From NCBI RefSeq assembly GCF_900102035.1, contig NZ_LT629689.1, positions 868,001 to 932,000 of the forward strand: a stretch of DNA of 64,000 bases, written 5' to 3'. Made by a program: the position numbers and the translations under genes. This DNA is from Pseudomonas extremaustralis (GTDB lineage Bacteria > Pseudomonadota > Gammaproteobacteria > Pseudomonadales > Pseudomonadaceae). Shown here in pieces: positions 57,245 through 64,000 of the stretch (the stretch's first letter is position 1; each line of letters opens with the position of its first letter). Under the pieces are notes generated by a model, which searched no databases, had not been told where the DNA came from, and saw only the letters and a list, made by a program, of their open reading frames with translations.

Positions 57245-58834
57245 ATGACGTTTTCACCAACCGATAAACCGTGTTTTTCCCGCCGTGCGCTCACTCACTT
57301 GCCGGATGCGCAACAGGTGCTTTTCGAACAGTGGGGATGTGGCCCGTCGGCCCGGCCGGGTTTCAGCAGCGTGCACCAGGCAGTCGAAATGCATGCGGCG
57401 CGGGCGCCCGAGGCGACGGCGGCGGTGGCTGCGGGTCAACGCATCAGCTATGGGCAACTCAACCGCCAGGCCAACCGCTTGGCCGCGCGGTTGATCGAGC
57501 AGGGGGTGGCACGCGGCGACACGGTGGCACTGTTCGTCGAGCGCTCGATCCCCATGCTGGTGGGGTTGCTCGCGGTGTTGAAGATTGGCGCGGCGTATGT
57601 GCCCCAGGACGCACGGATCGTGCCGCCGCTGCAACTGGCGATGGTCCTCGAAACCTTGACCGCCCCGGTGATATTGACCCTGTCGAACCTGCAAGCGTGT
57701 GTGCCCGAAGCGCAAGCGCAGCGGTGCCTGTGTCTCGATGCGTTTCTGGCCGAGGAGCCTTGGGTGGCCGAGGACAACGATCGGGTGTCGACCGCAGTCG
57801 ACCCGGACGACCTGTGTTTTGTGTTGTTCACCTCGGGCACCACTGGGCGGCCCAATGGCGTGCGTGTCAGCCATCGCAACCTGTGCAACATTTTACTGAC
57901 CGAGCCTGGGCGGATGGGCATGGCGCCGGGGCGCAACGTGGGGCAGATCCTCAATATCGGATTCGACATGGCCGCCTGGGAAATACTCGGCTGCCTGGCC
58001 CATGGCGCCACCCTGATAATTCGCGGCAAGGACATTGCACACACCGCCGCACAGTGTGACGTATTGATTGCCACGCCTTCGATCCTCGCCACCCTCGATC
58101 CGCAACGCTGCCCCGATCTCAAGGTGGTCGCGGTGGCCGGTGAGCCTTGTCCTCAAGGGCTGGCCGACCGCTGGGCCGCGCACTGTGACTTCTACAACGG
58201 TTGCGGTCCGACCGAAACCACCATCGTCAATACCTTGCACCGGCATGTGCCCGGCACGCCGTTGAGCATTGGCCGGCCGACACCCAATAACACCGTGTAT
58301 GTGCTCGACGCGCAGGGCCGCGCCTGTGAGCTGGGCGAAACCGGTGAAATGTGGGCAGGCGGTGCCGGTGTGACCGCAGGCTACCTGGGCAACGCCGAAC
58401 TGACTGCGCAGCGCTACCGGCCGGACCCTTTTCTGGGGGCCGGGGCCGTGATGTTTCGCACGCGGGACCTGGGGCGCTGGACCCGTGACGGGCAGCTCGA
58501 ACCCCTGGGACGTGTCGATGATCAGGTCAAGATTCGGGGCTTTCGCGTGGAACTGGACGCCGTATCTGTCGCGCTGGAGGCCGGCGACGGATGCGCGCGC
58601 GCGGTGGCGCTGAAACTCGACGAGCGCACTCTGGTCGCGTTCGTAACCCCCGCCAGCGCCGATATCGATGCTTGTCGGCATCAGTGCGAGCAGCGCCTGG
58701 CCTATTACTGCATGCCTCGGGCGATCTACGCCCTGGATCAACTCCCCCTGACCGCCAGGGGCAAGGTGGATAAAGCGCAGTTACTGCACTGGGCACGGCA
58801 ACGACAGGACGTGAAGGAGATCGGCGATGTTTGA
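57245..58834 (+). CDS. Stand-alone amino-acid adenylation enzyme (NRPS A-domain type)
   Basis: 529 residues from the ATG at 57245 (GAGG upstream). Core motifs are A3 LFTSGTTGRPNGV (196-206; Asn where Lys is usual), A4 GFDMAAWE with Asp241, which in NRPS enzymes grips the amino group, A5 NGCGPTET, A7 RTRDLGRW (Arg for Gly), A8 DQVKIRGFRVELDAV and A10 LPLTARGK with catalytic Lys507. No carrier, condensation or thioesterase domain is present. It should form an aminoacyl-AMP and pass it to a carrier or nucleophile encoded elsewhere. The next gene overlaps its end by 8 bp. Confidence 0.88.
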   Translation: MTFSPTDKPCFSRRALTHLPDAQQVLFEQWGCGPSARPGFSSVHQAVEMHAARAPEATAAVAAGQRISYGQLNRQANRLAARLIEQGVARGDTVALFVERSIPMLVGLLAVLKIGAAYVPQDARIVPPLQLAMVLETLTAPVILTLSNLQACVPEAQAQRCLCLDAFLAEEPWVAEDNDRVSTAVDPDDLCFVLFTSGTTGRPNGVRVSHRNLCNILLTEPGRMGMAPGRNVGQILNIGFDMAAWEILGCLAHGATLIIRGKDIAHTAAQCDVLIATPSILATLDPQRCPDLKVVAVAGEPCPQGLADRWAAHCDFYNGCGPTETTIVNTLHRHVPGTPLSIGRPTPNNTVYVLDAQGRACELGETGEMWAGGAGVTAGYLGNAELTAQRYRPDPFLGAGAVMFRTRDLGRWTRDGQLEPLGRVDDQVKIRGFRVELDAVSVALEAGDGCARAVALKLDERTLVAFVTPASADIDACRHQCEQRLAYYCMPRAIYALDQLPLTARGKVDKAQLLHWARQRQDVKEIGDV

Positions 58835-60125
58835 GGCCTTGACCCGCACGCCGATCCCGCCGAAGTCGACCCTGTGGCGCAGGGTGTCGGCGCTGCCCCT
58901 GTTTTCCTATTACCACCGGCTTTTCGCCTTGGTCATGGCCTGCAATGCAGCGGTTCTGTGGCTGGGGCCGGGCATACAGGCCATGGGCCTGGAACGTCTC
59001 TCGAGCCTGGTGCTGATCAACCTGTCGCTGGCGACATTGATCCGCCAGCAATACCTGATCAATGCGCTGTTCTGGTTGGCTACCCGCGTGCCGGTGGGCT
59101 GGCCGCTGGCGATCCGGCGCCGGGTGGCGAAGGTCTATCACTTCGGCGGTTTGCACAGCGGCGCTGCCCTGGCGGCCACCGGCTGGTTCGTCGCCATGGT
59201 CTGGGTACAGGTGCTGATGCACGTGCGTGAGCCTGGCAGTGTTTCGTCCCTGCGGCTGTGGCTCAGTGGCGGCTTGATGGCCTTGCTGCTGTCGATGGTG
59301 ATCATGGCGTTGCCGTGGGTACGAGGCCGTTTTCACAATGGTTTCGAACGCGTTCACCGGTTCGCCGGCTGGAGCGTATTGCTGGTGTTCTGGGGGATGA
59401 CGTTGCTGGCGCCCGCCGAAGGTTCGGCGAACCCGTTGTACAGCGGCACGTTTTGGATGCTGGTGGTGCTGAGCCTGAGCGTCGCCTTGCCATGGCTGCG
59501 CCTGCGTAAAGTGCCGATCGCTACGGTGCGGCCGTCCGGGCATGCGGTCATCGTGCGATTCACCCACACCACGCCCTTTACCGGTTCTTCCACCGCCATC
59601 AGCCGGAGCCCGCTGCTGGAGTGGCATTCATTCGCCAATATTCCTGCGCCGGGCCAACCGGGGTTTCGCCTGATCATTTCCCGGGCCGGGGATTGGACGG
59701 GGCAGTTCATCGAGCAGTTGCCATCCCATGTGTGGGTCAAAGGGATCACCACGGCTGGGGTCGCGAATGTGGAAACGCTGTTCAAGTCGGTGCTGTACAT
59801 CGCCACCGGCAGCGGTATCGGCCCGGTATTGCCGCACTTGCTGGCCGGCAACGTGCCGCTGCATCTGATCTGGTCGACCCGCAGTCCGCGACAAACCTAC
59901 GGTGACGCGTTGGTGGAGGAGATCCTGCAGGCCCAGCCGCAGGCGCTGATCTGGGACACCGATGCGCGTGGCAAGCCTGATCTTGTGCAACTGGCCTGTG
60001 GCGCCGTCCAGGCATTCGGGGTGGAGGCGGTGATCTGCATTGCCAACCAGGGTTTGACCCGGCGTGTGGTGCAAGAGTTGGAAGCCCGGGGAATCCCTGC
60101 CTATGGCGCGATCTGGGATTCGTGA
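58827..60125 (+). CDS. Ferric-reductase-like membrane flavoprotein
   Basis: 432 residues; GGAG lies before the ATG inside the end of the previous gene. About six helices occupy residues 30-225, with His pairs at 105/110 (YHFGGLH) and 170/177 (FHNGFERVH) that could hold heme. The C-terminal half is a ferredoxin-NADP-reductase-like module: WHSFANIP (266-273) in place of the usual RPYS flavin motif, and LYIATGSGIGPVLPHLL (324-340) for NAD(P). It should move electrons from NAD(P)H through flavin into the membrane. The flavin motif is unusual. Exact role unknown. Confidence 0.82.
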   Translation: MFEALTRTPIPPKSTLWRRVSALPLFSYYHRLFALVMACNAAVLWLGPGIQAMGLERLSSLVLINLSLATLIRQQYLINALFWLATRVPVGWPLAIRRRVAKVYHFGGLHSGAALAATGWFVAMVWVQVLMHVREPGSVSSLRLWLSGGLMALLLSMVIMALPWVRGRFHNGFERVHRFAGWSVLLVFWGMTLLAPAEGSANPLYSGTFWMLVVLSLSVALPWLRLRKVPIATVRPSGHAVIVRFTHTTPFTGSSTAISRSPLLEWHSFANIPAPGQPGFRLIISRAGDWTGQFIEQLPSHVWVKGITTAGVANVETLFKSVLYIATGSGIGPVLPHLLAGNVPLHLIWSTRSPRQTYGDALVEEILQAQPQALIWDTDARGKPDLVQLACGAVQAFGVEAVICIANQGLTRRVVQELEARGIPAYGAIWDS

Positions 60126-60167
60126 AACGGCGTTGTGGGTCAAACAAATCAATCTGTGGAGGTGTCT

Positions 60168-60932
60168 ATGAATCTCGTTATCGAGCGTCACGATCGGGTG
60201 GTGCTGGTGCGGCTCAATCGGCCGCAAGTCAAGAATGCGCTGAGTTCGGCATTGATGCGGGAACTGCTTTCGTGCCTGGAGGCACTGGACCAGGATCCCC
60301 AGGTCGGCTGCTTTGTCGTCACCGGTACGGCCGATTATTTCGCCGCAGGGGCCGACATCAAGGAAATGAGCGGCAAGTCCTATCTGGACATGTTGAACGA
60401 AGACTATTTTGTCGGCTGGGAGGCCTTTACCCGTCTGCGCACCCCGACCATTGCCGCCGTCGCTGGGTATGCGTTCGGCGGAGGTTGTGAACTGGCGCTG
60501 ATGTGCGACATGATTTTTGCGGCCGATACCGCCACGTTCGCTCAACCGGAAATCAAGCTGGGCGTGATGCCGGGCATGGGCGCGACCCAGCGTTTGACCG
60601 GGCTGATCGGCAAGGCCAAGGCCATGGACCTGGTGCTGACCGGTCGACCGATGACGGCTCGCGAGGCCGAGCAGGCAGGCTTGGTATCCCGTGTCTATCC
60701 AGCAGCGACATTGTTAGCCCAGGCGCTGGAGGTGGCGGCGCAGATCGCCGGGTTCTCCCGAACGGCGACGCGGGCAGCGCGGGAGGCCGTGGCGCAGTCC
60801 CTGGAGCTGGGCTTGCATGAGGGCGTACGCCTGGAACGTCGGCTGTTTCATGGCTTGTTTGCCACCCCGGACCAGCATGAAGGCATGCAGGCCTTTTTGA
60901 GCAAGCGGCACGCATCCTTCAACCAGTCGTAA
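60168..60932 (+). CDS. Enoyl-CoA hydratase/isomerase family protein (crotonase)
   Basis: 254 residues from the ATG at 60168, with GGAGG 5 bp upstream. Crotonase motifs are AAGADIKEM (oxyanion hole), GGGCELALMCD with Glu108, and QPEIKLGVMPGMGATQRL with Glu128. The two Glu are 20 residues apart, as in rat mitochondrial hydratase, so water addition to an enoyl thioester is possible. It is the third gene of the adenylation/flavoprotein operon (42 bp gap). In that company it may act on a carrier-bound or CoA-bound product and not in ordinary beta-oxidation. Confidence 0.9.
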   Translation: MNLVIERHDRVVLVRLNRPQVKNALSSALMRELLSCLEALDQDPQVGCFVVTGTADYFAAGADIKEMSGKSYLDMLNEDYFVGWEAFTRLRTPTIAAVAGYAFGGGCELALMCDMIFAADTATFAQPEIKLGVMPGMGATQRLTGLIGKAKAMDLVLTGRPMTAREAEQAGLVSRVYPAATLLAQALEVAAQIAGFSRTATRAAREAVAQSLELGLHEGVRLERRLFHGLFATPDQHEGMQAFLSKRHASFNQS

Positions 60933-61052
60933 GGCGACGGGAACCCCCGGCAATTCATCTGCCATGAAAAAACTACAGTGAATGGGGAATAAACCTACAT
61001 GGGATTCGTCCCATAGCACTTTCCCTTGCGGCCACGTGCCCTGGAGCTATTC

Positions 61053-62135
61053 ATGGTAGATCATTCATCGCCGCCCAAACCGCCCCTCAGCACCGCCAGC
61101 CGGGTCATCAGGCTGGCGTGTATTGCCGGGGTGGTGGCGGTCATGGCCGGGGCATTCGCCTACGTCAACGGCACCCTCGACCCACAGCGCCTGCGTCCGA
61201 AAACCCTGGTCAATGCCCTGGAAACCAACAACGGCGTGCACCCGGGGTTCCGGCGTAACCACGCCAAGGGCGTATGCGTCGCCGGGTATTTCGAGAGCAG
61301 CCCTGAGGCGCGGGCCTACTCCAGCGCCCAGGTGTTCAGCGAAGCCAGGACCCCGGTGGTCGGCCGTTTCGCTTTGCCCAGCGGCAACCCCTATGCGCCG
61401 GACAGCAGCGTGCCGATCCGTAGTTTCGCCGTGCAGTTCAACCAGGCCAACGGCCAGCAATGGCGCACCGGGATGAACAGCATGCCAGTGTTCCCGGTGG
61501 GCACGCCCGAGGCGTTCTACCAGATGCTCAAGGCCGGCGCACCGGACCCGGCCACCGGCAAGCCCAACCCCGGGAACATGCCGGCGTTTTTTGCTGCCCA
61601 TCCCGAGACTGCGGCGTTTCTGGCGTGGGTCAAGACCGCCAAGCCTTCGGCCAGCTATGCCACCGAAACCTATAACGGCATCAATGCCTTTTACCTGGTG
61701 GGTGCCGATGGCAAGCGTCAGGCGGTGCGCTGGGGTGTCGTCCCGCAGAGCCAGGACGCGCCGGATGCTGTTGCGCCAGCCGGCAATGATTTTCTCGAAA
61801 AAGACCTGGTGCAGCGCCTGGCGTCAGGACCGTTGCGTTGGCAGTTGAACATGACCCTGGCCAACCCCGGCGACCCACTGGATGACGCGAGCAAGACTTG
61901 GACCGGCGAGCACAAGGTGCTGAACGCCGGCACCCTGGTCCTGCAAAGCAGCCAGCCCCAGGCGGATGGCGATTGCCGCGACATCAACTTCGACCCGCTG
62001 GTGTTACCGAGCGGTATCGAAGCCTCCAATGACCCGCTGCTGGCCGCGCGTTCGGCAGCTTACGCCAGTTCCTACCTGCGTCGTGCCGGTGAAGTCAGCC
62101 CGTTGCACAGCGCGCCCCAGGAGTCGAAGCAATGA
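61053..62135 (+). CDS. SrpA-like periplasmic catalase-related protein
   Basis: 360 residues from the ATG at 61053 (GGAG 6 bp upstream). An N-terminal helix (LACIAGVVAVMAGAFAYVNG) anchors or exports it. The mini-catalase body keeps the distal His in GVHPGFRRNHAKGVCVAGYF and the proximal heme Tyr region ARSAAYASSYLRR. Family members have catalase or peroxidase activity. The stop overlaps the following cytochrome b561 start by 4 bp, a pairing common in proteobacteria. Confidence 0.9.
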   Translation: MVDHSSPPKPPLSTASRVIRLACIAGVVAVMAGAFAYVNGTLDPQRLRPKTLVNALETNNGVHPGFRRNHAKGVCVAGYFESSPEARAYSSAQVFSEARTPVVGRFALPSGNPYAPDSSVPIRSFAVQFNQANGQQWRTGMNSMPVFPVGTPEAFYQMLKAGAPDPATGKPNPGNMPAFFAAHPETAAFLAWVKTAKPSASYATETYNGINAFYLVGADGKRQAVRWGVVPQSQDAPDAVAPAGNDFLEKDLVQRLASGPLRWQLNMTLANPGDPLDDASKTWTGEHKVLNAGTLVLQSSQPQADGDCRDINFDPLVLPSGIEASNDPLLAARSAAYASSYLRRAGEVSPLHSAPQESKQ

Positions 62136-62671
62136 ATGCCCAACCCCGGTTTTTCGCGCCCCTGGCGCGCCTGTTGCACTGGCTGATGGCGCTGATGGTC
62201 ATCGCCATGCTGTTTATCGGCGCGGGTCTCGCGGCGTCCGTTTCCGAGCGGCATGAATGGTTGATCCACCTGCACAAGCCGTTGGGGATTGCGATCCTGG
62301 CGCTGGTGATCGTGCGGCTGGCGGTGCGTTTCTCCACGCGCCAACCGCCGTTGCCCAGCGATCTGCCGCTGTGGCAGGTGTTGGCGGCCAAGGCGTCCCA
62401 CCTGCTGCTGTATGCCTTGATGCTGGTGCTGCCGCTGTTGGGTTGGGCAATGATTTCGGCGGCGGGCGACCCGGTGATGCTCAGCAGTTCCCTGCGGTTG
62501 CCCGCGCTGGTGACGGCCAATGCGCCGCTGTTCGCCGTACTGCGCAAGGCCCATGGATTTTTGGCTTATGTGCTGTTCCTGACGGTACTGGTGCACTTGG
62601 CGGCAGCGTTGTTCCATGGGTTGATTCGGCGTGACGGCGTACTGCAAAGCATGACCGGCACCAAGGACTGA
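62132..62671 (+). CDS. Cytochrome b561, partner of the catalase-like protein
   Basis: 179 residues with four helices and heme His in LLHWLMALMVIAMLFIGAG, LHKPLGIAILALVIVRL, KASHLLLYALMLVLPLLGW and AHGFLAYVLFLTVLVHLAAALFHG. It should pass electrons from quinol to the periplasmic SrpA-like heme protein. Its ATGA start overlap with the catalase gene makes them one translational unit. Confidence 0.93.
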   Translation: MNAQPRFFAPLARLLHWLMALMVIAMLFIGAGLAASVSERHEWLIHLHKPLGIAILALVIVRLAVRFSTRQPPLPSDLPLWQVLAAKASHLLLYALMLVLPLLGWAMISAAGDPVMLSSSLRLPALVTANAPLFAVLRKAHGFLAYVLFLTVLVHLAAALFHGLIRRDGVLQSMTGTKD

Positions 62672-62674
62672 CGC

Positions 62675-63826
62675 CTAGCGCAAGGACGTGACGATGTCCG
62701 CCACCGTACTCAACACATCCTTGCCCAACTGCATCGAGCGTTTACCTGACCAGCCGGTTTGTGGGTTGGGGGCGTCGTCGTTGTCCTTGAATGGCATTTC
62801 CAGGGTCAGGGACAGGCAGTCGTACTTTTCGCCCACGGCGTTGCAGGCCAGGGTCATGTTGGCTTCGCCCGGCAGGTCGCGGGTGTAGCCATGGACGGTC
62901 TGGAAGTCGCGGGTCAGTGCGCTCAGGTGGCTGCGAAAGCGTTTCTCCAGCCCTTCGATGCGCGGGGTGTAGCCGGGGTTGCCTTCGCAGCCGGCGGTGA
63001 AGACGTAGGGGATTTCCTCGTCGCCGTGGATATCGAGGAACAGGTCCACGCCGTATTTTTCCATTTGCTGCTGCACGAACAGCACTTCAGGGCTGTTCTC
63101 TTCGCTAGCGCTCTGCCAGGCACGGTTGAGGTCCTGGCCCTTGGCGTTGGTGCGCAGGTGGCCGTGGAAGGCACCATCCGGGTTCATGTTGGGCACCAGG
63201 TACAGGTCGGCGACCGCCAACAGTTTTTTCAGTTCGGCGTCGCCGTCCTGTTGCAGGCGTTCGATGACGCCTTCCATGAACCACTCGGCCATGTGTTCGC
63301 CGGGGTGCTGCTGGGCGATGATCCACACGTTGAGGCGATCTTCACCGCCTTTGCCGCGGCGCAGCAGTTGGATATCACGACCTTCGACACTCTTTCCGGT
63401 GGCCAGCAACTGGGTGTCGGTGCGGTTCAACGCTCGCTCGATCAGCCAGTCGTGGCGTTCGCGGCTGTAGGGTTCGAAATAGGCGAACCAGGCGTGCTTC
63501 TCGCGGGTTTCGAGGCTGATATGCAAAATCTCGCCGTCAAACCGCGTGGGGACGCGAAACCAATGGACATGGTCGTAGGATGCCACGGCGTTGTAGCCGC
63601 TCCATGCATGCTTATAGGAAGACTTGCCGGCGTTGCTCAGGCGAAAGGTGTGGGTGTGGCCCACATGCATGCCTTCGGCCTTGAAGTGGAACCATTGGAA
63701 ATGGGGGCTGTGAGTGTCGGGGTTGATCGCCAGCAATAACTGGTAGGCATCGCTGGCGTCGAGTACCTGGATATTGCCACTGTCGAAGTCGGTGCTGATC
63801 CTGATGGAGGTCAAAGCCACTGTCAT
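62675..63826 (-). CDS. M14-family zinc carboxypeptidase, cytosolic type
   Basis: 383 residues. The N-terminal beta-sandwich domain (HFQWFHFKAEGMHVGHTHTFRLSNAGKSSY) is typical of cytosolic carboxypeptidases related to tubulin deglutamylases. The zinc site is HPGEH plus His in FLDIHGDEE; the general base Glu is in SLTLEMPFKD; substrate-binding Arg/Asn lie in LNRAWQ. No signal peptide. Substrate in bacteria is not known. It is convergent with cytochrome b561, only 3 bp apart. Confidence 0.92.
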   Translation of the reverse strand: MTVALTSIRISTDFDSGNIQVLDASDAYQLLLAINPDTHSPHFQWFHFKAEGMHVGHTHTFRLSNAGKSSYKHAWSGYNAVASYDHVHWFRVPTRFDGEILHISLETREKHAWFAYFEPYSRERHDWLIERALNRTDTQLLATGKSVEGRDIQLLRRGKGGEDRLNVWIIAQQHPGEHMAEWFMEGVIERLQQDGDAELKKLLAVADLYLVPNMNPDGAFHGHLRTNAKGQDLNRAWQSASEENSPEVLFVQQQMEKYGVDLFLDIHGDEEIPYVFTAGCEGNPGYTPRIEGLEKRFRSHLSALTRDFQTVHGYTRDLPGEANMTLACNAVGEKYDCLSLTLEMPFKDNDDAPNPQTGWSGKRSMQLGKDVLSTVADIVTSLR

Positions 63827-63953
63827 AGTCTGGGTGCCTGATTATGATTGTTGTGGCGGCTATATTACACAGGAGCCCGGTAAAGACTGGATGCAAAATT
63901 GTTGCAGGGAGGAGGGGGGCGTCGTCCATGACGCTGTCGCAGCTTAGGTTCTG

Positions 63954-63968
63954 TGAGATTGATTCTCA
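63954..63968. promoter_or_regulatory. Fur-box-like dyad at the right edge
   Basis: TGAGATTGATTCTCA is a perfect 5-bp dyad (TGAGA/TCTCA) around TTGAT and resembles the core of a Fur box (GATAATGATAATCATTATC). It lies upstream of whatever starts to the right of the window; an iron-regulated sigma factor or receptor would fit. Confidence 0.4.
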
Positions 63969-64000
63969 AGCGCTATTTTGCAATGAGTTGGGCTGGAGCG

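Overview
The window is chromosomal DNA of a fluorescent-group Pseudomonas. The evidence is high GC with NNC/NNG codon use, two classes of Pseudomonas REP/REPIN repeats plus a RAYT transposase gene, and core gene orders that match this genus: folD - tRNAs - tig - clpP - clpX - lon - hupB - ppiD, and AraC regulator - nitrilase-like - fadH. No prophage, plasmid, insertion sequence or CRISPR array was seen. All calls come from reading the sequence; no database search was run.

Layout. 1-3.3 kb: uronate oxidation (SMP-30 lactonase, uronate dehydrogenase, OprD-type porin), with a shared 13-bp operator-like site upstream of udh and of the porin. 3.4-4.2 kb: a CopD-like membrane protein. 4.4-12.7 kb: a complete reductive pyrimidine catabolism locus (RutR-like regulator, PreA, PreT, dihydropyrimidinase, NCS1 permease, M20 beta-ureidopropionase), with a 593-bp divergent control region that holds a possible attenuator and a nested dyad. 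12.7-13.5 kb: a RAYT gene broken by one in-frame TGA and flanked by two REPINs. 13.5-19.3 kb: a tripartite RND pump in the order pump-adaptor-outer membrane factor. 19.5-21.1 kb: small envelope proteins and a C39-like lipoprotein that lacks the catalytic Cys. 21.1-28.0 kb: VIT-type transporter, ApbE, PepSY-flavodoxin reductase, DUF2271 protein, small PepSY protein and a divergent two-component system. This looks like an ApbE-dependent extracytoplasmic electron-transfer module.

28.1-40 kb: pbpG, folD, four tRNAs (Arg, His, Leu, His), tig, clpP, clpX, lon, hupB and ppiD, a protein-folding and proteolysis block. Sigma-32-like promoters lie before clpX and lon, and a structured RNA-like element lies between hupB and ppiD. 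40-49 kb: MFS pump with divergent LysR, a DUF2242 lipoprotein, a 27-codon ORF, an AraC regulator, a nitrilase-fold protein without its catalytic residues, fadH, a PLP deaminase-family protein and cytochrome b561. 49.3-52.4 kb: 2-aminoethylphosphonate degradation (phnX, phnW, divergent LysR). 52.4-57 kb: a YebC-family protein, a leucine-rich-repeat/protein-kinase fusion, a ZapE-like ATPase, and an ECF sigma/anti-sigma pair.

57.2-60.9 kb is the least explained part and my best candidate for an undescribed system. It is a three-gene operon made of a stand-alone amino-acid adenylation enzyme with no carrier domain, a ferric-reductase-like membrane flavoprotein, and a catalytically intact crotonase. 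It is transcribed divergently from the ECF sigma gene. The window closes with a SrpA-like catalase/cytochrome b561 pair, an M14 cytosolic-type carboxypeptidase, and a Fur-box-like dyad at the right edge.
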